Shown here: positions 5,871-11,393 of the stretch, in pieces
Position numbering within the stretch: position 1 is the first letter of the stretch
Layout of the letters: each line of letters opens with the position of its first letter
Source of the DNA: UBA8296 sp031581145
GTDB lineage: Bacteria > Bacteroidota > Rhodothermia > Balneolales > Balneolaceae
NCBI GenBank assembly: GCA_031581145.1
Contig: JAVLBP010000027.1
Span: forward strand, 1 to 13,337
Length of the DNA: 13,337 bases
Direction of reading: 5' to 3'
The notes under the pieces: model-generated
Told to the model about the DNA's origin: nothing
Databases searched by the model: none
The model's input: only the letters and a program-made list of their open reading frames with translations
Made by a program: the position numbers and the translations under genes

Positions 5871-8390
5871 CTATGCGTCTTTCTCTTCTGTAGCAGCGGA
5901 GTCGTCTGCTTCTGCGGTAGTTGCTGCGTCTTCAGCTTCAGAGACGTCATCCGTTATGGCGTCTTCTTCTTTTGCAGCTTTCTTGGCCGCAGTTTTCTTC
6001 GCAGGTGCTTTTTTCGCTTTTGCAGCAGGCTTGGATTCTTTTTCTTCTGCATCCTCTTCTGCCTTAGTCTCCGCTTTTGCCGACTTGGTATCTGCTTTAG
6101 CCGCTTTAGCATCGGCTTTTTCAGCTTCTTCAAGCTCTGCAAGTTTATCGGCTAATCCAGACATTTCGCCTAACGTAGCTGCTTCCACCTGATTGTTCAC
6201 CGCACGGGTAGAAGGTGATTTCTCTTTCTTCGGTTTAGGCTTGGGTTTAGACTTATCAAAGTCTTTGTCCAGCTGCGATAACTCAAGCGTTTTGGAGCTT
6301 CCATCAAACTCGAAGAGCTTAGCTGTCAATTCTGAGCCTTCTTTGAACGCATTGGGCAGGTTCTCAAACTGTTCCGCCAATCGGTTCTTACCAATAAAGG
6401 CTTCAATGCCAATAGGGAGATTTAAAAACAGGCCATTTTCGGTGACTTTATAAATGGTTCCTGTAATCTCAGCTCCTACATTGAGCTCCTCTAACGCTTT
6501 ATCCCATGGATTTTCAAGAGTTTCCTTGTGTGAGAGTGAGATTTGACGTTTCTCGACATCAATTCGAGAGACAACCACTTCTAATTCTTGCCCCTTAGAC
6601 ACAATTTCGCTTGGGTGATCGATCTTCTTCGTCCAGCTTAGGTCTGTAACGTGGACAAGTCCATCGATTCCTGATTCAAGCTCCACAAAGGCGCCAAAGT
6701 TGGTGAGGTTGCGAACCACACCGTTATGCTTGGAGCCAATTGGGAATCGATGATGTAAGTCTTCCCATGGATCAGAGACAAGTTGCTTGATACCAAGAGA
6801 GATCTTACGCCCATCATCATCCACATTTAAGACAATACACTCTACAATTTGACCTTTCTCTACCAACTGTGATGGATGCTTAATGTGCTGAGTCCAAGAC
6901 ATTTCAGAGATGTGAATCAATCCCTCAACTCCTTTTTCGAGCTCTACAAAAGCACCATAGTCTGCGATAGAGACGACGCGACCTTGTACTTTGGACTCCT
7001 CTGGGTATTTCGAATGAATTTCATCCCATGGATGGGGTTGAAGTTGCTTCAAGCCAAGAGAAACTCGCTTCGACTTAGAATCGAAATCGATCACAACCAC
7101 GTTTAGTTTTTGGTCGAGTGAAAGAATCTCACTTGGATGATCTACACGACCGTGGGAAAGATCCGTGATGTGTAGAAGACCATCTACGCCACCTAGATCG
7201 ATGAAGACTCCAAAGTCGGTGATGTTCTTAACGGCACCTTCTAGCACCTGACCTTTCTCAATCGTTTCTAGAATTTCTTGACGTTTGTCCTCAAGATCCG
7301 ATTCGATAAGCGAGCGGTGAGAAACAACGACGTTCTCTGCTTGCATGTTGAGTTTGACAACCTGAAGCTCCATGGTTTTCTCAACATAGGCATCAAAATC
7401 GCGAACAGGTCTTACGTCAATTTGAGATCCAGGCAAGAATGCGTCGATCCCGTATAGATCCACAACCATTCCACCTTTAATACGACGCTTGATAAATCCT
7501 TCAACGATTTCACCCGTCTCATGTGCCGACTCAATTTTCTCCCATGCAAGTAGGATGTCTGCCTTTTTGCGCGATAGGATGAGCTGCCCTTCACGGTCTT
7601 CAACTTTATCGAGAAAGACTTCAACCTCATCACCAGCAGCAAGTGTTTCTAACAGACTAGCAGGAAATTCGTTGACTGGAACAATACCCTCAGACTTGAA
7701 ACCAATATCTACAATGACATATTTCGGGTCTACGGCAAGCACCACCCCTTTTACAATCTCCTTCTCTTCAATACGACTGAGCGTATTTTCATACATCGTG
7801 ACGAGTTCACCGAATTCCTCCTCGGTGTAGTCATCAGAGCTCGCTTGGAGCTGCTCAAAGGTGTAGACAACATCACTTCTCGTCCCTGAGAAGTCTGGTA
7901 ATTTAAATTCTGGTTGAGCGTCTGTAGGCTCTGTCGCAGCTTTTGGCTCAGATTGGACTTCAGCTGCGGGCTTTTCTTCGGTCTCAGTGTTTTCAGACTC
8001 GGTGTTTTCAGAAGCCGTTTGTGTGGCTTCAGCTACTGACTCTGTTTCATCTTTGGCCTCTGAAGAGTTGGGCTCAGAAGAGTTAGATTCAGTCGATATA
8101 GAATCAGTGGATTTAGCTTCAGTATTGTCGGTGCTAGTTTCAGCTTTCTTCGCCGTGGCGTTTTTCGTCGTGGCTTTTTTTGTCGAAGCTTTTTTTGTCG
8201 ACGATTTAGAAGATGACGCTTTTGTTGTCGCCGTTTTCTCTTTTGCTGTAGAGCCTTCTTCTATTGTATCTGTACTTGTTGTAGCTGTACTTGTGTTGTC
8301 TGTACTTACTGTTGCACTATCTTTTTGAGCTTCTGCTTTTTGTGCTTCTGTTTCGTTGGACGTGTTTTCGTCCTTACCGGATGATGTCAT
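5871..8390 (-). CDS. rpsA: 30S ribosomal protein S1 with long low-complexity tails
   Basis: This RNA-binding ribosomal protein helps recruit mRNA to the small subunit. Using the ATG at 8390 (MTSSGKDENT) it has 839 residues. An upstream in-frame GTG at 8411 would add 7 residues; no Shine-Dalgarno supports either start. Six S1 (OB-fold) repeats are visible at about 209-276, 292-361, 377-447, 464-534, 551-621 and 638-704. Repeats 3-5 are the most canonical (TDFGVFIDLGG, ADYGAFVELE, TNFGAFVELE), and each ends near a (H/D/N)PWD/E motif. Residues 1-163 are Ser/Thr/Glu-rich with a basic STKKA repeat patch. Residues 710-839 form an Ala/Lys/Glu-rich tail with a histone-H1-like KKAPAKKTAAKKA segment. 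E. coli S1 is about 557 residues, so the tails account for the excess. It follows cmk in the classic order. Confidence 0.95.
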   Translation of the reverse strand: MTSSGKDENTSNETEAQKAEAQKDSATVSTDNTSTATTSTDTIEEGSTAKEKTATTKASSSKSSTKKASTKKATTKNATAKKAETSTDNTEAKSTDSISTESNSSEPNSSEAKDETESVAEATQTASENTESENTETEEKPAAEVQSEPKAATEPTDAQPEFKLPDFSGTRSDVVYTFEQLQASSDDYTEEEFGELVTMYENTLSRIEEKEIVKGVVLAVDPKYVIVDIGFKSEGIVPVNEFPASLLETLAAGDEVEVFLDKVEDREGQLILSRKKADILLAWEKIESAHETGEIVEGFIKRRIKGGMVVDLYGIDAFLPGSQIDVRPVRDFDAYVEKTMELQVVKLNMQAENVVVSHRSLIESDLEDKRQEILETIEKGQVLEGAVKNITDFGVFIDLGGVDGLLHITDLSHGRVDHPSEILSLDQKLNVVVIDFDSKSKRVSLGLKQLQPHPWDEIHSKYPEESKVQGRVVSIADYGAFVELEKGVEGLIHISEMSWTQHIKHPSQLVEKGQIVECIVLNVDDDGRKISLGIKQLVSDPWEDLHHRFPIGSKHNGVVRNLTNFGAFVELESGIDGLVHVTDLSWTKKIDHPSEIVSKGQELEVVVSRIDVEKRQISLSHKETLENPWDKALEELNVGAEITGTIYKVTENGLFLNLPIGIEAFIGKNRLAEQFENLPNAFKEGSELTAKLFEFDGSSKTLELSQLDKDFDKSKPKPKPKKEKSPSTRAVNNQVEAATLGEMSGLADKLAELEEAEKADAKAAKADTKSAKAETKAEEDAEEKESKPAAKAKKAPAKKTAAKKAAKEEDAITDDVSEAEDAATTAEADDSAATEEKDA
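8142..8201 (-). repeat. Four imperfect 15-bp tandem repeats in rpsA
   Basis: Four consecutive 15-bp units encode STKKA, STKKA, TTKNA and TAKKA in the S1 N-terminal tail. The first two units differ at one base, and each contains a run of seven As on the coding strand (Ts at 8190-8196 and 8175-8181). The repeat forms a lysine-rich island inside an otherwise acidic and Ser/Thr-rich tail. Confidence 0.85.
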
Positions 8391-8413
8391 GTAGTGAATG
8401 GTTGATACCACAT

Positions 8414-8429
8414 CTAGGCACTCGCCTAG
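8414..8429 (-). promoter_or_regulatory. Hairpin in the rpsA leader
   Basis: CTAGGC and GCCTAG pair perfectly around a 4-base loop (GAGT on the mRNA strand). It lies 23 bases upstream of the preferred rpsA ATG and just before the alternative GTG. No T-run follows, so it is not a cmk terminator. A structured leader would suit S1 autoregulation as known in E. coli, but that is inference. Confidence 0.45.
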
Positions 8430-8492
8430 GATGGGATAAGGGTTAATGGTTATGAGTTTATACTTCTATAATGTTTCAATGATTACATCGCT

Positions 8493-9158
8493 TTAAAGAC
8501 CTTTCATCAAGGATGTTTTGGACAAAATATGATCTACACAAAAGGAAACTTGTTCGTCAAACGTCATTTGATCAGTTTGCACCACAATAGCGTCGTCTGG
8601 CCTGCGCAAAGGGTCAACTTCACGGGTGGAATCGAGTCTGTCACGATCCTTAATATTCTGCAAGACTTCCTCGTAAGCAATGTCTTGTCCTGACTCTTGA
8701 ACTTCTTTGGTTCGTCTTTTAGCTCGAACTTCTGCAGAGGCTTGTAAGTAAAACTTGACGTTAGCATCTGGAAACACCACACTTCCAAGATCACGGCCAT
8801 CTGCAATAGATGGATGTGCACTGGCGTGTTGTTTCATTAAATCATTGACGAAGGCACGAACCTTGGGGTTTGCAGCCACCTTACTGACACTACCTGATAC
8901 TTGTTTAGATCTTATGGCTGCTGTACAATCCTCATCTGCGATAAAAACCCTGAACTCGCCAGAGTCGTACGTGAATGTGAGAGATATTTTGTCCAAATTA
9001 TCAAATAACGAAAAATCTTTCCCTGCCTTGACCCATTGATAAGATATGGCTCGGTATAGAGCACCGGAATCGAGATACTGAAGGTGAAGCTTAGACGCTA
9101 TCGCCTTGGCTGTAGAGCTTTTTCCAGAACCTGCCGGACCATCTAGAACAATTATCAT
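8493..9158 (-). CDS. cmk: Cytidylate kinase
   Basis: This cytoplasmic enzyme phosphorylates CMP and dCMP to the diphosphates using ATP, in pyrimidine salvage and supply. It has 221 residues, the usual bacterial length. The P-loop GPAGSGKS is at residues 7-14, directly after the first strand. The substrate-binding motif ADGRDLGSVVFPDA (from residue 119) and the later DSTREVDPLRRPDDAI segment are family hallmarks. The ATG at 9158 places the P-loop at the expected distance from the N-terminus. It is divergent from rpsT across a 113-base gap and lies 102 bases upstream of rpsA on the same strand, the conserved cmk-rpsA order seen in many bacteria, so the two may share a transcript. Confidence 0.96.
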   Translation of the reverse strand: MIIVLDGPAGSGKSSTAKAIASKLHLQYLDSGALYRAISYQWVKAGKDFSLFDNLDKISLTFTYDSGEFRVFIADEDCTAAIRSKQVSGSVSKVAANPKVRAFVNDLMKQHASAHPSIADGRDLGSVVFPDANVKFYLQASAEVRAKRRTKEVQESGQDIAYEEVLQNIKDRDRLDSTREVDPLRRPDDAIVVQTDQMTFDEQVSFCVDHILSKTSLMKGL

Positions 9159-9206
9159 GACAGAATTATAATGGTAAGAACCTTTGCTGTTTTTTCAAAG
9201 ATTCGG

Positions 9207-9238
9207 TTTGCAACTGAAATAAACTACTGCTATTTTTC
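9207..9238 (+). promoter_or_regulatory. Candidate Bacteroidota-type promoter for rpsT-gpmI
   Basis: TTTG (9207-9210) is followed by 20 bases and then TATTTTTC (9231-9238), matching the -33 TTTG and -7 TAnnTTTG elements with 5 of 6 fixed bases in the -7 box. The implied transcript start would be about 25-30 bases before the rpsT ATG. The match is by eye. The sigma factor preference of this organism is unknown. Confidence 0.5.
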
Positions 9239-9271
9239 TTTACTCTCACAAAAACGTGCTAGATACGAATC

Positions 9272-9526
9272 ATGCCACAACATAAGTCCGCGATAAAGAG
9301 ATTAAGACAGAGCGAAAAGCGTATGGCGCACAATCGCTCACGACGATCAAAGCTACGTACTCTTGTAAAAAAAGTACTTGAATCATCCAGTAAGAACGAG
9401 GGTGAGGCTGCGTTACCACCAGCGGTGGCATACCTTGATCGCATGGCAGTGAAGAATCTTCTCCACAAAAATAACGTAGCACGAAAAAAATCCCGCCTCA
9501 CGAAGTATGTGAATAGCCTTAAATAA
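9272..9526 (+). CDS. rpsT: 30S ribosomal protein S20
   Basis: This is an 84-residue 16S rRNA-binding protein of the small ribosomal subunit. It is strongly basic and starts with the family pattern PQHKSAIKRLRQSEKR, followed by HNRSRRSKLRTLVKKVL and a C-terminal helix HKNNVARKKSRLTKYV, as in S20 proteins that pack as a helical bundle. The length is normal. No Shine-Dalgarno precedes the ATG, in line with most genes in this window. The gpmI start is 3 bases after the stop, so the two are almost certainly read from one transcript. Confidence 0.95.
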   Translation: MPQHKSAIKRLRQSEKRMAHNRSRRSKLRTLVKKVLESSSKNEGEAALPPAVAYLDRMAVKNLLHKNNVARKKSRLTKYVNSLK

Positions 9527-9529
9527 GGC

Positions 9530-11206
9530 ATGACCGACGAAACAACAACGTCAGTCAATCACCACAAATCATTTTTGATTATCCTGGATGGCTGGGGCAT
9601 GACCCAGCATTCTGAGGCAAGTGCGATTACGCATGCCCAAACCCCTGTGATGGATCGTCTGCTGAGAACCCATCCACATGCCTTTGGATCCGCAAGCGGC
9701 CCCGATGTAGGGTTACCCGAGGGGCAATTCGGCAATTCTGAAGTAGGACACCTCAATATCGGCGCGGGGCGAATCGTGTGGCAAGAATTGTCTCGAATCG
9801 ATCAGTCCATTACCGATGGAGACTTTAAAGAAAATCCTGCAATTGGTGAAGCATTAAAGAGTGCCAAAACAACAGGCCGGCTACATATTTTTGGCTTGGT
9901 AAGCGATGGAGGCGTTCATGCTCACATTCACCACCTCAAAGCCATGCTTGCTCTTGCGCATGAACATGACATTCAAAACGTATACATCCATGCATTCACC
10001 GATGGGAGAGACACCTCACCTTCGTCAGGAGCAGGGTTTATTGAGGATATTCAAGCCTTTATCGCCGACAAACCTAATATTAAGCTCGCAAGTCTCATAG
10101 GTCGATACTACGCGATGGATCGAGACAAACGGTGGGACCGGACAGAGCGAGCCTATCGCGCCCTAGTACACGGCGAGGGAGATATTGTAGCGAGAGATGC
10201 GCTCCAATCGGCTTTACAAAAGCGTTACGCCGACGGTGAAACCGATGAGTTTCTCTCCCCTATTCTAGTAGAAGACTATAAAATTGAAGATCGCGAAATT
10301 GAAGAGCGTGATATTGGAGATCCTGAAGCTGGCATTACTCAAAGCCGAATTCAATCGGGGGACCCATTGGTTTGCATCAACTTTAGGGGAGATCGTGCCC
10401 GGCAGCTTCTGAAGGCATTCCTAGCTTTTGATGAAGTGGACTTCGAGCAGGAGAGACCACAAAAGCATAAAGGGACTATCTCGACATTTACCGCCTACGA
10501 TGAAACCTTCAGTCCGTTTGTGCATGTGGCGTACCCACCTCAACGCCTGGACAATACGCTTGGGAAAGTGATAGAGCATTATGGCTTGAAGCAGCTTCGT
10601 GCTGCTGAAACTGAAAAGTATGCCCACGTAACCTATTTCTTAAATGGAGGTATCGAAGAGCCTAATCAAGGAGAAGACCGAGTGTTAATTCCTAGTCCCA
10701 AGATTGCCACCTATGACCTGCAGCCAGACATGTCAGCCATCGAATTAACCGACACTCTTGTGCCCAAAATTGAGTCTAGTGAGTTTGATTTGATTGTACT
10801 GAACTACGCCAATCCCGACATGGTGGGCCATACCGGGAATTTTGATGCTGCGGTCAAAGCGATAGAAACGGTGGATACGCAGCTGGGTCGGTGCCTAAAC
10901 GCTGCATCTGAAGGCCAATACCGAACACTGATTATAGCAGATCATGGCAATGCTGATGTTATGGTTAAGCCTGATGGGACTCCTCACACAGCTCATACCA
11001 CCGCAAAGGTCCCCATTATCTTAGTAGAACCAGATGGCATGACGACGAGCGTAGGAACGGAAGAAATGAATACGACAAAGAATTCGACAAAAACAGGTGG
11101 CCGGACTCTACAGGATGGCAAATTAGCCGATATTGCCCCAACCCTACTCGATTTAATGGGATTAAGCAAGCCAGCCGAGATGACAGGGCGGTCATTGTTA
11201 GAGTGA
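9530..11206 (+). CDS. gpmI: 2,3-bisphosphoglycerate-independent phosphoglycerate mutase
   Basis: This cytoplasmic glycolytic and gluconeogenic enzyme interconverts 3- and 2-phosphoglycerate using two Mn2+ ions and a phosphoserine intermediate. All expected catalytic residues are visible: Asp20 in ILDGWG, the phosphorylated Ser70 in GNSEVGHLNIGAGR, FTDGRDTSP, NFRGDRARQL, Lys363 in AETEKYAHVTYF, Asp430/His434 in NPDMVGH, Asp471/His472 in IADHGNAD and His489 in HTAHTT. It has 558 residues against about 510 usual. The excess lies in a repeat-like charged insert at about residues 248-270 and a Thr/Ser/Asn-rich loop after IILVEPDG near the C-terminus. It starts 3 bases after rpsT, which suggests co-expression of a ribosomal protein and a glycolytic enzyme. 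Confidence 0.96.
   Translation: MTDETTTSVNHHKSFLIILDGWGMTQHSEASAITHAQTPVMDRLLRTHPHAFGSASGPDVGLPEGQFGNSEVGHLNIGAGRIVWQELSRIDQSITDGDFKENPAIGEALKSAKTTGRLHIFGLVSDGGVHAHIHHLKAMLALAHEHDIQNVYIHAFTDGRDTSPSSGAGFIEDIQAFIADKPNIKLASLIGRYYAMDRDKRWDRTERAYRALVHGEGDIVARDALQSALQKRYADGETDEFLSPILVEDYKIEDREIEERDIGDPEAGITQSRIQSGDPLVCINFRGDRARQLLKAFLAFDEVDFEQERPQKHKGTISTFTAYDETFSPFVHVAYPPQRLDNTLGKVIEHYGLKQLRAAETEKYAHVTYFLNGGIEEPNQGEDRVLIPSPKIATYDLQPDMSAIELTDTLVPKIESSEFDLIVLNYANPDMVGHTGNFDAAVKAIETVDTQLGRCLNAASEGQYRTLIIADHGNADVMVKPDGTPHTAHTTAKVPIILVEPDGMTTSVGTEEMNTTKNSTKTGGRTLQDGKLADIAPTLLDLMGLSKPAEMTGRSLLE
10283..10327 (+). repeat. Three imperfect 15-bp tandem repeats in gpmI
   Basis: Units attgaagatcgcgaa, attgaagagcgtgat and attggagatcctgaa follow each other in frame and encode IEDRE, IEERD and IGDPE. 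They sit in a charged insert between the first catalytic-domain segments, where typical GpmI proteins are shorter. Confidence 0.75.
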
Positions 11207-11221
11207 TCCTTCGTGCTCTAT

Positions 11222-11278
11222 GAGCATAGCTAGCAACACAGAGCAGAGCTAGCAACACAGAGCAGAGCTAGCAACACA
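11222..11278 (+). repeat. Three 19-bp direct repeats upstream of clpC
   Basis: The unit gagcagagctagcaacaca occurs at 11241-11259 and 11260-11278, with a one-mismatch copy at 11222-11240 (t for g at the sixth base). Each unit carries the palindrome GCTAGC. The array starts 16 bases after the gpmI stop and ends 3 bases before a candidate -33 promoter element. There are no spacers, so it is not a CRISPR array. It could be a set of regulator-binding sites or a slippage-derived minisatellite. The rest of the 187-base gap to clpC holds only the promoter candidate. Confidence 0.9.
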
Positions 11279-11281
11279 AAA

Positions 11282-11312
11282 TTTGAACGGAAACGTGTTG
11301 GATTTACTTTCG
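11282..11312 (+). promoter_or_regulatory. Candidate Bacteroidota-type promoter for clpC
   Basis: TTTG (11282-11285) is followed by 19 bases and TACTTTCG (11305-11312), matching TAnnTTTG at 5 of 6 fixed bases. The leader to the clpC ATG would be about 75 bases. No CIRCE-type inverted repeat for HrcA control is seen. The assignment is by eye. Confidence 0.45.
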
Positions 11313-11393
11313 GCACATCCTACTTTGAAATCAAACGATACACACAGAGTTGCGTGTTAGATAGTTGTTAACAGAATAACAGAGAAGTCAGTA

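Noticed and set aside
5956..6192. Plus-strand open frame opposite the 3' tail of rpsA, looking hydrophobic
   Set aside because: The apparent hydrophobic Ala/Phe/Ser pattern arises from reading the Lys/Ala/Glu codons of S1 backwards.
8175..8196. Programmed frameshift site in rpsA
   Set aside because: The frame continues uninterrupted through all six S1 domains, and no stimulatory structure or functional alternative frame is visible.
7987..8328. Plus-strand open frame of 113 codons opposite the 5' part of rpsA
   Set aside because: Its Val/Ser/Ala/Phe-rich sequence is the complement of the low-complexity Lys/Glu/Ser/Thr S1 tail, and no start signal or family similarity is seen.
9164..9170. TATAAT box just upstream of cmk on the minus strand, suggesting a leaderless cmk transcript
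   Set aside because: No -35 or -33 element lies at a suitable distance, and a lone TATAAT in AT-rich spacer is weak evidence.
11214..11226. Terminator after gpmI (TGCTC/GAGCA stem)
   Set aside because: The stem is only 5 bp with a 3-base loop and no T-run follows; it overlaps the first 19-bp repeat.
11222..11278. Possible CRISPR fragment
   Set aside because: The three 19-bp units are directly contiguous with no spacers and no cas genes nearby.
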